Shown in pieces: positions 36,379 through 44,550 of a stretch of DNA of 64,000 nucleotides (position 1 is its first letter; the number at the start of each line of letters is the position of its first letter). A program made the translations under genes and the position numbers. A model generated the notes under the pieces. That model saw only the letters and a program-made list of their open reading frames with translations, made no database searches and had not been told where the DNA came from. Where the stretch lies: contig JAPOOX010000165.1 of the NCBI GenBank assembly GCA_026713185.1, positions 1 to 64,000 on the forward strand. Direction: 5' to 3'. This DNA is from Gammaproteobacteria bacterium (lineage in GTDB: Bacteria; Pseudomonadota; Gammaproteobacteria; Pseudomonadales; Azotimanducaceae).

Positions 36379-37413
36379 TTACAAATTATAGAATTGCTCG
36401 CAATGACGTCGAAAGAGTCTGATTTCCCCGTCTGAGCTGCATAGACGGGGATGAGGCAGATGTTGTTTTCGGTTCCAGATTACAACATCCTGTAAAACGT
36501 CCCGCATCTGGGATGCAATAATGAATTTGTTTATGATCCTGGTGCGCAGTTTAAGCGGCAGGAAGCGCATGCCGATGATCCACCGCTTCGGCTTCAGTAC
36601 TTGCCGCACCTGGCTGACCAGCACCAGTTCAACACATTTGCCGTCAATGGGTGTTGTGAGTACCCACAGGCGCGTATCCATGTCGATAGAGTGCTCGTGA
36701 ATTTCGACGAATGAACAGCCTAACCCGTACACATGAATGACAGTGGAAACATCGTATGTGTAGACCTTTTTCCCGGCGATGGTCTGGTTTCGCGTGAAGT
36801 CAACGCAACTCTTCAGGTAGGCGCCATCTACCGACACTGACCCAATCTGGTTCACATTGCTATAGCCATGCACATAGCGCAGATGTCCAAGGTCAACAGA
36901 GTTCTCGGACGTTTCCTGGGGATGTCCCTGGAACTGGATGCTCCGGAATTCCAATCCGCTCCAGTCAGTTCCGTCCGCTGGTAATTCCGGAAGGCCCCAT
37001 TGTGGTGGCCGTCCCCCCAGTCCCCACCAGGCAAAGACTATTCCAACAATTTCGCGTGTCTCAAATACCTTGAGTCTGGCGGACCCGGGCGGGGGTGCGT
37101 AGGGCGTTGCAACACATTGACCGGTGACATCGTACTCGAACCCGTGAAAAGGACAAACGAGGCAACCGTTGCGCACCCTGCCTCCGGCTTCTGGTCCCAG
37201 TTCGGATCCCAAATGCGGACAAATAGCCTCAGCCACACAGATGTGGTCCTCTTCGTCGCACCAGACGACAATTTGTTTGCCCATCCAGGTTCTTTGAACC
37301 AGTTTCTTCTTTTCTATCTCCTTTCTTGAGGCGATGAAATACCACCCTTCCGGGAATGGAGAAAGCGTGGTCAGATCATTGTGCTCGATTCGGCTGTCTT
37401 TCATTGGCATCAA
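36379..37413 (-). CDS. Rieske non-heme iron oxygenase (sterol/steroid type)
   Basis: 344 residues. The Rieske 2Fe-2S ligands are CPH (Cys65, His67) and CPFH (Cys87, His90). The mononuclear iron site is Asp174, His177 and His182 in ENSVDLGHLRYVHGY, so a full oxygenase alpha subunit. This arrangement recalls the cholesterol 7-desaturase (Neverland/DAF-36) and KshA-like branches, and the Rieske enzymes of bacterial sterol C-4 demethylation, more than aromatic-ring dioxygenases. No ferredoxin reductase is adjacent. Last gene of an eight-gene minus-strand operon, 12 bases after the sterol-reductase-like gene. Confidence 0.85.
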   Translation of the reverse strand: MMPMKDSRIEHNDLTTLSPFPEGWYFIASRKEIEKKKLVQRTWMGKQIVVWCDEEDHICVAEAICPHLGSELGPEAGGRVRNGCLVCPFHGFEYDVTGQCVATPYAPPPGSARLKVFETREIVGIVFAWWGLGGRPPQWGLPELPADGTDWSGLEFRSIQFQGHPQETSENSVDLGHLRYVHGYSNVNQIGSVSVDGAYLKSCVDFTRNQTIAGKKVYTYDVSTVIHVYGLGCSFVEIHEHSIDMDTRLWVLTTPIDGKCVELVLVSQVRQVLKPKRWIIGMRFLPLKLRTRIINKFIIASQMRDVLQDVVIWNRKQHLPHPRLCSSDGEIRLFRRHCEQFYNL

Positions 37414-37425
37414 CTATCATACCCA

Positions 37426-38511
37426 TCAATAAACTCGTGGCACAATGCGCCACGGTACTTGTTTGCGATACTGGTCCCATAACGGACCATACTTTTCGGC
37501 GCAGCGGCGGTCATCGTCGCGCTCTCGTGGCAACAGAAAGACAATGTAATACAACGGATAGAGCCAGGGAACAAGGGTGAATGGCCAACCCAGGGCAAGT
37601 GTAAGTCCACAGCTCATGAGGATTTCGCCGAGATAATTGACATGGCGCGAGACACCCCAGAAACCACTGCACAACACATGTCGTTCGCCGTCAGAAATCG
37701 TCCTGGGTTCGAACACACCAAGGAATTTTTGTTGCGGGTTCTGTTTGAAGTAGTACTTCTGCATATTTGAACCACGCGCCAGCAGCCAACCACTGAAGAA
37801 AATGACTGTCGCCAACAGGTACAGCCATGCCGGGGCATCCGGGTTGGGAAGGTCCGATACGCCCCACAAACCGACGCAGTAGAAATACGGATACCAGGCG
37901 AGGCACCCCCAGATCAGCTTGAATCCGAGGCGCTCTGCGAATAAATCATAGGTGTACAGGTGAATACGTTCGAAGATCATGTAGTCGCAGATGAACCAGG
38001 TAAACAGCAACACGTAGAGAAAGACACCGAATGATGGATCATCAGGATAGCGCAGGTAATGATGAGCACCGAATGACAGCAGGTTCAATAACAAAAGCGC
38101 TGCTCCGGCCACGTAAAGGTACATCTTGGCGTCGGTGCGACCATTGAAAATTTGCGGATTTCTCATACGGCCTAGATAGTAGTCTGCCAGCCATGTCTTC
38201 CCCTGACCGGGTGAAATGAACATCAAGACGGCGGAAACAAGTGCCCCAAGCACGCACCCACCAAGGGCGCCGGGCCAGCGATGTTGCCATAACCAATCCC
38301 ACGGCATGATACCGCTGTGTCCGAGCACGAACCAGATGACTACACTCAGGGCAAGCACCGGCAGTCCGTTCAGGCGATAGGTCAGCAATTCACTGCTGTC
38401 ATCCTTGTGAACATAGCCTTTCACCCTGCGTGCCGGGACCACCAGATGCAAAACAAGAATCCCGGCGAAAGTCAGCCATCCGGAGAAAAAACCGATCAGT
38501 AGCTCAGTCAT
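37426..38511 (-). CDS. ERG4/ERG24-type sterol-reductase-like membrane protein
   Basis: 361 residues from ATG 38511 (38514 also possible) with about nine membrane segments. The C-terminal third carries the family signature: LCSGFWGVSRHVNYLGE near residue 285, and LLPRERDDDRRCAEKYGPLW then QVPWRIVPRVY at the end. This matches delta(14)-, delta(7)- and C-24-sterol reductases, which reduce sterol double bonds with NADPH. Bacterial members are few. The specific double bond cannot be told. Overlaps the upstream SDR by eight bases. Confidence 0.85.
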   Translation of the reverse strand: MTELLIGFFSGWLTFAGILVLHLVVPARRVKGYVHKDDSSELLTYRLNGLPVLALSVVIWFVLGHSGIMPWDWLWQHRWPGALGGCVLGALVSAVLMFISPGQGKTWLADYYLGRMRNPQIFNGRTDAKMYLYVAGAALLLLNLLSFGAHHYLRYPDDPSFGVFLYVLLFTWFICDYMIFERIHLYTYDLFAERLGFKLIWGCLAWYPYFYCVGLWGVSDLPNPDAPAWLYLLATVIFFSGWLLARGSNMQKYYFKQNPQQKFLGVFEPRTISDGERHVLCSGFWGVSRHVNYLGEILMSCGLTLALGWPFTLVPWLYPLYYIVFLLPRERDDDRRCAEKYGPLWDQYRKQVPWRIVPRVY

Positions 38512-39298
38512 CATTCCTCCAGGTGGTTCGCGCTACCAGTCGAATGGCTGCTTTGCGCGAAAGCAAACGGCCATTGATAAATGCACCGATACGATTGATA
38601 AATCCAGGAACCACTCGCGGACCTTTACCCAGAACACTCAGCGTCTTGCGTGCTACTACATCGGACTCCAGCATTCCTGGCACGGCCTTGCCGAAAGACC
38701 GGAAATACGCCGGAGTTCGAGTGGCGCCGGCACAACATGCCAATACATCGATGCCCTGTTGCCGCAACTCGTACCACAGACCTTCGGCAAACATGGTATT
38801 AAAAGCCTTGGTGGCTGAATAGACTGACAGTCCTGGCAAGCCTTGCATGCCTCCCATAGACGACATGAGGACAACCGCACCGCGCTGGCGTTCGCGCATG
38901 GGTCCGAGCAGGGCATGCAGCAGGATCAGTGGACCACGCACATTGACATCAATCACCTGCTGGTGAAGGTCGAGGTCTGAGTCCATGAAAGCGCCAATGG
39001 GGATAAAGGCGGCATTGTAGATCAACATGCCAACTTCCAGTTCCCGTGTTGCTTCGCGAATGATATCGTCCAACTCAGTATCCGCCAGGTCCAGCACCAA
39101 TGTGTGAATTTTCACCGGGTACTCTGAAGCCAGTCGTCCTGCAGTCTCCTGTAGAAGTTCTTCCCGCCGCGCCAACAGCAAAAGATTCATGCCGCGTGCG
39201 GCAAGCTGTTTGGCAAATGCTGCCCCCAATCCTTCCGAACCACCGGCAACAACCGCCCAGGGCCCGTATTTCTCGGGGAAATTAACCGGATTCCGCAT
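38504..39298 (-). CDS. Short-chain dehydrogenase (17-beta-HSD-like)
   Basis: 264 residues from ATG 39298; a start at 39313 would add five. The cofactor loop is GGSEGLG, the NNAG-like motif reads YNAAF, and the catalytic serine and YSATK are present. The C-terminus is basic with hydrophobic segments, which resembles membrane-associated 3-keto or 17-beta-hydroxysteroid dehydrogenases and 3-ketoacyl-CoA reductases. Overlaps the SRPBCC gene by about 17 bases, so tightly coupled. Confidence 0.85.
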   Translation of the reverse strand: MRNPVNFPEKYGPWAVVAGGSEGLGAAFAKQLAARGMNLLLLARREELLQETAGRLASEYPVKIHTLVLDLADTELDDIIREATRELEVGMLIYNAAFIPIGAFMDSDLDLHQQVIDVNVRGPLILLHALLGPMRERQRGAVVLMSSMGGMQGLPGLSVYSATKAFNTMFAEGLWYELRQQGIDVLACCAGATRTPAYFRSFGKAVPGMLESDVVARKTLSVLGKGPRVVPGFINRIGAFINGRLLSRKAAIRLVARTTWRNDD

Positions 39299-39737
39299 TT
39301 CCAGTTTCCACAAAGGACTTTAATCCAACACCAACATCGGTGAAACCGCGACGCATGTAGCCACCGAAACACAACCACACCAACGGCGCCAGCAAGCCAC
39401 TCAGACGATCCACATTATGGTATGTACAGCACGTCTCACCAACGGGTTCCAGAATCTGCTCACGCATGGCAAACAATAACCAACGTGTAACGAAAACCTT
39501 GCTCCAGCCAAGCAGACGCGGTTTGTCGAATTTGAAAACTGTTTCAGTGATGTTGAATTTACCCGGTCCCATTCTGACCAGCAGATGGGCAGGCGAGCCA
39601 ATTTGAAAGTCAGTGCTGGCCCGGGATGTGAATGTATTCCACTCCCCATACCGGTCCACATCCGTCAGCACATTCCAAACCGTCTCAGCCGACGCCTGAA
39701 TTGTAATTCTATCCGTGCATATATTGAATATGCTCAT
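39282..39737 (-). CDS. SRPBCC (START-like) lipid-binding domain protein
   Basis: 151 residues from ATG 39737, which overlaps the preceding SDR stop (ATGA). A longer in-frame start at 39791 has no support. The SRPBCC start is clear: ITIQASAETVWNVLTDVDRYGEWN, with later GWSKVF and EPVGETCCTYHN strands. These folds have a deep hydrophobic pocket that binds lipids, sterols or polyketides. In this operon it could carry or present the substrate; that is inference. Confidence 0.8.
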   Translation of the reverse strand: MSIFNICTDRITIQASAETVWNVLTDVDRYGEWNTFTSRASTDFQIGSPAHLLVRMGPGKFNITETVFKFDKPRLLGWSKVFVTRWLLFAMREQILEPVGETCCTYHNVDRLSGLLAPLVWLCFGGYMRRGFTDVGVGLKSFVETGNAESG

Positions 39738-40735
39738 GCCCGTTTCCCCGTTACACACAATGATCCAACCCACGCGTGGGTCTCTTCCCATAATCGCCGG
39801 GACACTGTTTCGTCCATCGATTCGTTGGACACTTCCGCAATATCACAGCGGTAGTAATAACACCCGCCCTGTAATGAGGATGTACTGGCGCAATGCACAA
39901 CGGTCTGTGCGCCGGCCGGCCTGCTCAGCAACACCAGGGAAGACATTGCGGAACTGAACCGCCACACCACTTTCCCAAAATTGCTACGCGGTTCTGCCCA
40001 TTGGGTCAGATTGGTATTGACCGACCCCGGATGCAGCGCCACCGACCGTATTTTCGACGTTCCGGAGAATCGTCTCTGCAGTTCAAACGAATGGTGTATC
40101 AGCGCAAGCTTTGACATGCCGTAAGCTTCCCAGGAATTGTAACGCGGGGCAGGCTCGAATAAATATTTGTTTTTTCCACGGTCATGCAAGTGAGAAGCGA
40201 CGTTGACCACCCGTGCATCACCACTCTCCAGGCCGCCTTGTTGCAACAGCGGAAGCAATGCATGAGTCAAATGAAATGTGCCCAGATAATTGGTACGCCA
40301 GTGAATCTCAAAGCCGTCACGGGTCAATGGAGGCTGGGTGGAAGGCGTGAAGATGTTCTTGTGAATGCCGGCATTGTTCACCAGTACCTGTAAACTGTTG
40401 CCATGAGTCTCCCGGTACCACGTCACAAAACCGTCGACACTGTGTGGATCGCATAGATCAAGTGCATGAACGGAAATGTTGTTCGGGTCGGCGCCGGTAC
40501 GGCGCAGGTCCGTTTGCAGCGATTCTTTCATAAAGGCTACTTTGTGCGGACTGGTGGCAACAACTCGAGCACCCCAGGAGGCAAGAATGCGGGCGGTTTC
40601 ATAGCCCAGAGAACCGGGCGAGGCACCCGTCACGATCACGGTGCGGCCGGAAAGATCAACTTTCTTCGCTTTTGGTTTCGGTAAAAGAAGGCGGCTCAAA
40701 TGGATAACGACCTTGGTGAATGTGTTTTGCATCAT
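39734..40735 (-). CDS. Short-chain dehydrogenase (retinol-dehydrogenase/WWOX-like)
   Basis: 333 residues from ATG 40735, one base after the previous stop. The nucleotide loop is TGASPGSLG, one residue longer than TGxxxGxG. VNNAG, the serine in VNVASHLH and the YGMSK catalytic pair are present. The N-terminus is hydrophobic and basic and may associate with the membrane. It resembles retinol dehydrogenases and WW-domain oxidoreductases, which act on large lipids. Confidence 0.85.
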   Translation of the reverse strand: MMQNTFTKVVIHLSRLLLPKPKAKKVDLSGRTVIVTGASPGSLGYETARILASWGARVVATSPHKVAFMKESLQTDLRRTGADPNNISVHALDLCDPHSVDGFVTWYRETHGNSLQVLVNNAGIHKNIFTPSTQPPLTRDGFEIHWRTNYLGTFHLTHALLPLLQQGGLESGDARVVNVASHLHDRGKNKYLFEPAPRYNSWEAYGMSKLALIHHSFELQRRFSGTSKIRSVALHPGSVNTNLTQWAEPRSNFGKVVWRFSSAMSSLVLLSRPAGAQTVVHCASTSSLQGGCYYYRCDIAEVSNESMDETVSRRLWEETHAWVGSLCVTGKRA

Positions 40736-40736
40736 T

Positions 40737-41738
40737 TCACTCTCTGGATGACACAACGAGCGGCTCACTGGCTTCCCACAGTCTGGCGCCGTTATCCGGG
40801 TCTGCAGCAGCAGCCGAGACGGACTTGATATGCATCATGTGTAAATACAAACCGGTTGTACTGCCGCTTTCTTCCGCACAGCACAGATAGATTACCGGAT
40901 TGATTGCATCTTCCGGGGACTGGAACATGCGCCGTAACAACGGGTTGATGATTGGCCGCAACCACGCGGGTGCATCTCTGGCGATATTTGTTGCCACACC
41001 ACCTGGGCACATGGCGTGAACTGCGACCGACACATCGTTGCCGGGATTCAATCGCCTTGATAGTTCAGTGGCAAAAGTACACAGCACCAACTTGCTGATA
41101 CCGTAGTATTTCAGGCTGGTTTTGATGCCGTAGTCGGTAAATGCACCGAAATTTTCGAAATCAATAGCGTTGGACGAGCGATGCGACTCCGAGGAAATAA
41201 ATACGATACGCGGTATGTTGCCTGATTTACCGGCGGGACGAATCACACCATCCTGTAACCAGCGATCAATCATCACTCGCGATGACAGAAAGTGCACTGC
41301 AAACATCATTTCAAAGCCTTGCGGCGTCTTGCGCGCACGTCTCGGCATCAGACCGGCATTCATGAGCGCGATATCCAGGCAAACTTCTCTATCGCGTAAA
41401 TCGTCGCACAAGCGATGCACAGAACGCAGGTCAGCCAGGTCAACTTCCAGAATTTCCACCTTGTCAGAACCGGAAATCTGTTTGATTTCATGACAGGCGC
41501 CAGAATGCCCCGGTCGGCATGCCATTATCACCTGTCCGCCACGGCGGGCCAGTTCGACTGCTGCCGCTTTGCCAAGGCCGCTGTTTGCACCGGTAACCAG
41601 GCAGGTTTTGCCATCGATGCGCAAGTCATCAACAACCGGGGTCAATTCAACCCCGCCGGTTGACCGGAGATCACGTACAGCGGCAGTAAAAGCATTGACG
41701 AAGGTGCCGTCTCCGGTCTGTTTCTGTCCACGTTTCAT
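40737..41738 (-). CDS. Short-chain dehydrogenase (retinol-dehydrogenase/protochlorophyllide-reductase-like)
   Basis: 333 residues. Cofactor motif TGANSGLG at about residues 49-56, LMNAG, the serine in VFISSESH and YYGISK as the catalytic tyrosine-lysine. About 40 residues precede the Rossmann core. It is similar in type to the next gene but clearly diverged from it, so not a recent duplicate. The gap to the sulfotransferase gene is 50 bases. Confidence 0.85.
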   Translation of the reverse strand: MKRGQKQTGDGTFVNAFTAAVRDLRSTGGVELTPVVDDLRIDGKTCLVTGANSGLGKAAAVELARRGGQVIMACRPGHSGACHEIKQISGSDKVEILEVDLADLRSVHRLCDDLRDREVCLDIALMNAGLMPRRARKTPQGFEMMFAVHFLSSRVMIDRWLQDGVIRPAGKSGNIPRIVFISSESHRSSNAIDFENFGAFTDYGIKTSLKYYGISKLVLCTFATELSRRLNPGNDVSVAVHAMCPGGVATNIARDAPAWLRPIINPLLRRMFQSPEDAINPVIYLCCAEESGSTTGLYLHMMHIKSVSAAAADPDNGARLWEASEPLVVSSRE

Positions 41739-41788
41739 GCTTACTCTGTCTCCTTGTGCCTGAGATTCGTGATCGTTCCGCTGCCTGG

Positions 41789-43036
41789 CTACTCGTATGG
41801 GATGCCGAATTGCTGCCGGTAATCCGAGAAGTTATCTTCAATCCATTGTTCGCTTAAACCAAAATCATCGAGTTGGTAGGCATGCCGACCAAAGCGATGT
41901 TGCTGATTCTGCTGCAGAAACAGACCAGCTTCGCGTTCTGCTTCATCTGTAAACTCAATTTCTGCCCGTTGGTATATGCGACGCAGTTGGGAGACAGGAT
42001 TCTCCATCAGGTCGTAGTAGGAAACATCCACAAATTTTACTTCTTCAAGGTTAGCCCGGCATTGCAGGGACGAGTCAACCATCCGGCGGTTTTTCCTGCC
42101 CCAATGCCGGCCAATTTCCACCGGATCAACATGGTCACTGAATATGGCGCGGCTGTGTGCAACCAGGCTGCAAAAAGAAGGTAATGTCTTAAGCGGGTCA
42201 CGATGAGTTTGCACAATAGTGGCATCAGGAAAGATTCTGGAAAATACATCCAGATATTCCAGATGATGAGGAGTCTTCAGTACACGATTGGGTGTCGGCC
42301 ATTGCCAGCATAGAATCTTCAGCATAGTACGGAGATACTCATAGGTACGGGTATGGTCCTGCTGTTCCAGCCATTGTGAATAAGACGGTACATGTAGAAT
42401 GGCCTCCGGCAACTGGCTCATGAAATTCAAATCCAGCAACATGACGTCTTCTTCCGGCGCCTCATGCGCAATCGGATGCGCGGCCATGAAATCCGGTGAC
42501 AGCCAGGCAATGAGGCGTTCGGCTGCCATTGCGCGCATTCGGAAGTTTGTCTTCCTGGTGTTGTGCATGGCATTTATCGGCACGGGCTCCAGTGATTCTG
42601 CTCCGGAAATACCGCGGACCTGCGGGTGAGAATGCAACAATCGATGTAATAAAGTTGTGCCGGTGCGTTGCAATCCCGTAATCATAATGATCCGTCCAGG
42701 GTCAACAGAGTGTATCTCTGGATGTCGCTTGAGCAACGCTGCCACCCGCAACCGTTGAATCAGGGCACTTAACAGCTTTGACTTCTGGATCATCCTTCCC
42801 ACCAGGGTCAATTCAGCTTCTTTATTGATGGCATCGATCAGCGTATCAAGGGCCGGGCGAAAGCTGTCATCACCGAGATCATCCAGTCCGGTCTTCTGTT
42901 TCGCCTGTGCGATAAGCGCATCCGTCTGCAAGCTGCTCGACGCCCTGTTCCGGCCAAGCAGGTTCAACAGCCTGACCGGTAACGGCCGGTATGGCTGCAT
43001 ATAGTTCGTGGAAGACACAAATTCCATCTTGCTCAT
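41789..43036 (-). CDS. PAPS-dependent sulfotransferase
   Basis: 415 residues of the Sulfotransfer_3-type family. The 5'-phosphosulfate loop is TGLQRTGTTLLHRLLHSH near residues 118-135 and the 3'-phosphate region is VQTHRDPLKTLPSF with its arginine. A histidine in the FDAA-like segment could be the base. The family moves sulfate from PAPS to alcohols of lipids, sugars or steroids. In the cytoplasm it would release PAP, which CysQ (21134-21970) degrades. 13 bases separate it from the DUF1214 gene upstream. Confidence 0.85.
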   Translation of the reverse strand: MSKMEFVSSTNYMQPYRPLPVRLLNLLGRNRASSSLQTDALIAQAKQKTGLDDLGDDSFRPALDTLIDAINKEAELTLVGRMIQKSKLLSALIQRLRVAALLKRHPEIHSVDPGRIIMITGLQRTGTTLLHRLLHSHPQVRGISGAESLEPVPINAMHNTRKTNFRMRAMAAERLIAWLSPDFMAAHPIAHEAPEEDVMLLDLNFMSQLPEAILHVPSYSQWLEQQDHTRTYEYLRTMLKILCWQWPTPNRVLKTPHHLEYLDVFSRIFPDATIVQTHRDPLKTLPSFCSLVAHSRAIFSDHVDPVEIGRHWGRKNRRMVDSSLQCRANLEEVKFVDVSYYDLMENPVSQLRRIYQRAEIEFTDEAEREAGLFLQQNQQHRFGRHAYQLDDFGLSEQWIEDNFSDYRQQFGIPYE

Positions 43037-43049
43037 GAGCTTTTTATAC

Positions 43050-44240
43050 TCAGTCCAAATTTTGCAGTTCGTCCCATTTCACCAGCCGGGTTGTCGGTTG
43101 CGGGTGTTCAACTGCCTTTACCCAACGAAAACACATGGTGCCACTACAGTGACCCGCCGTTTCTATCCAGTTAGGCAGGTGCGGGTCCCGATGCGCAACT
43201 ATCAGACGCACTGGTCCACCTGCCTGATATTGTGCCAGATGCTTGTTGGTATGTATGCGATGATAGCGATAATCCAGGGATTCCATCCAATAATTGCTTA
43301 ACTGAAAGTTCCAGTATTCACACTGTGGAGGCGTTACTTCAATCAGCAATACTTCATCTTCCGCAATCGCCCAATGGCTGTGATAGTAAGCAATATTGGG
43401 GTCTCCCCCGGCGGCCAATGACACATCAGGGTCAAACTGCGGCAACTGGTTACTGTGTTGCTGAAAGTCACGTGCCCATTTGGCAAACAGCAGCGGCGCT
43501 CCGGCTACCAGTGTCCCCACGGTTTGCAGTCCCCGGTCCAGTTGCATTGGTGTCAACAGGGAAGGACGCCGCTCATCTTCAGTGCAGTTGATGCGTTCAA
43601 TATGCAGTTCCGCCGGTGTCTCCGCATTGCGGTCCAGGAAGGTCTGGCGCACTACCAGAGTACCCGACTCAGGGGTCATCGGCAGCCAGTTTCCACTTTG
43701 CGGCTTGCTGCTTAATATCATCTCGAAATAACCGTCTTCACCGATATCCATCTGCCTGGCCTCAATATGCCCGGTGGGAGGCAATCCACCGCCCTGGCCG
43801 TAGTTGCCGGATTGCGTACCAAAACTCAGATAGGCAATGGTATTGCGGTGGCCTGTGATGCGATATTCGTAGTTGCCGTTCAAAGCGGCGGTCTGATAGA
43901 AATTATCGGGATTGTCGGCGCCCAGCTTGGTGGTTTCATTGACCACCCGATGCAACACCGGCGCATTCGGGTCGGCATGCTCGATGAAAGCCATTAATCC
44001 GGCACGGGTTATCCGGCTAAGGTACCGGTACCCTTCAGCCTGATTGAAAGCATCACGCGGAGTTGCCGGAAACTGTAAAGCAGCTCCCGCGGCTTTCAAG
44101 GTGTCACAGAATTCGTTCCAGGACTGACCGCTGACAACCCGCTGAGCAGATACATCGTCTTCAGTCTTGCCGCGTAATTTCCAGATGAACAGGGAAACGC
44201 GCCGGAACAGGGCAAGCATACTGATGACGAGTTTTCGCAC
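43050..44240 (-). CDS. DUF1214-domain protein
   Basis: 396 residues. The C-terminal half has the DUF1214 features: HWAIAEDEVLLIEVTPPQC, then YWNFQLSNYWMESLDY and HLPNWIETAGHCSGTMCFRW. The N-terminus has a short hydrophobic stretch (about residues 5-19) that may be a membrane anchor. The family has no agreed function; members occur beside lipid and xenobiotic metabolism genes. It is the first gene of the eight-gene operon, so its promoter should lie in the 310-base gap upstream. Confidence 0.8.
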   Translation of the reverse strand: MRKLVISMLALFRRVSLFIWKLRGKTEDDVSAQRVVSGQSWNEFCDTLKAAGAALQFPATPRDAFNQAEGYRYLSRITRAGLMAFIEHADPNAPVLHRVVNETTKLGADNPDNFYQTAALNGNYEYRITGHRNTIAYLSFGTQSGNYGQGGGLPPTGHIEARQMDIGEDGYFEMILSSKPQSGNWLPMTPESGTLVVRQTFLDRNAETPAELHIERINCTEDERRPSLLTPMQLDRGLQTVGTLVAGAPLLFAKWARDFQQHSNQLPQFDPDVSLAAGGDPNIAYYHSHWAIAEDEVLLIEVTPPQCEYWNFQLSNYWMESLDYRYHRIHTNKHLAQYQAGGPVRLIVAHRDPHLPNWIETAGHCSGTMCFRWVKAVEHPQPTTRLVKWDELQNLD

Positions 44241-44270
44241 GCTATATCTCTCCTGATTAATGGGCTGGAT

Positions 44271-44304
44271 TTACTCTGACCCCATTAAAGCCTGACCCCA
44301 TTAA
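44271..44304 (-). repeat. GGGGTCAGAGTA-type repeat pair
   Basis: On the minus strand, TTAATGGGGTCAGAGTA (44287-44271) and TTAATGGGGTCAGG (44304-44291). Related to the three units at 17134-17249. Common intergenic repeat type in gammaproteobacteria. Confidence 0.65.
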
Positions 44305-44426
44305 TTTGCAGGTAAGATACATCGTTGAATGGGCAGGTTCAATTTTTGAAGAATTTTATTCAGGAAACTGGTAAAGTCGAACCATCGAAAAACGCCATAG
44401 GTTACATGTCAGGAAATTATTCGTGA

Positions 44427-44514
44427 GAGCCTTCAGCGGGCCAAAAACCCGCCCCGCCGCTGTCGCGGAGCAATCAGGCCGACATACCTGGATTTTCTTC
44501 GTCATGTTTGATGA
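44427..44514 (-). repeat. 87-base intergenic repeat, copy 2
   Basis: Reverse-complement counterpart of 20761-20847. Contains the inverted segments GCGGG-CCAAAAA-CCCGC and CCGC-CGCTGTC-GCGG, so it can form two small hairpins. Confidence 0.75.
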
Positions 44515-44550
44515 GAATTTTTTGCAGATGAATATCGACCGGAATATAGA

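Larger units (their letters stand above)
44241..44550. other. Divergent promoter region with two repeat families
   Basis: No gene is supported here. The region separates the eight-gene operon from the LolA-like gene and must hold both promoters. It contains GGGGTCAGAGTA-type repeats (44271-44304) and an 87-base repeat shared with 20761-20847. A minus-strand frame from 44505 reads MTKKIQVCRPDCSATAAG, but it lies wholly in the repeat and I do not call it a gene. Confidence 0.6.

Noticed and set aside
36361-36390. The repeated GGGGTAAATT after argH as a terminator
   Set aside because: It is a direct repeat with only a short AT-rich pairing and no T-run on either strand. It is not good enough to call.
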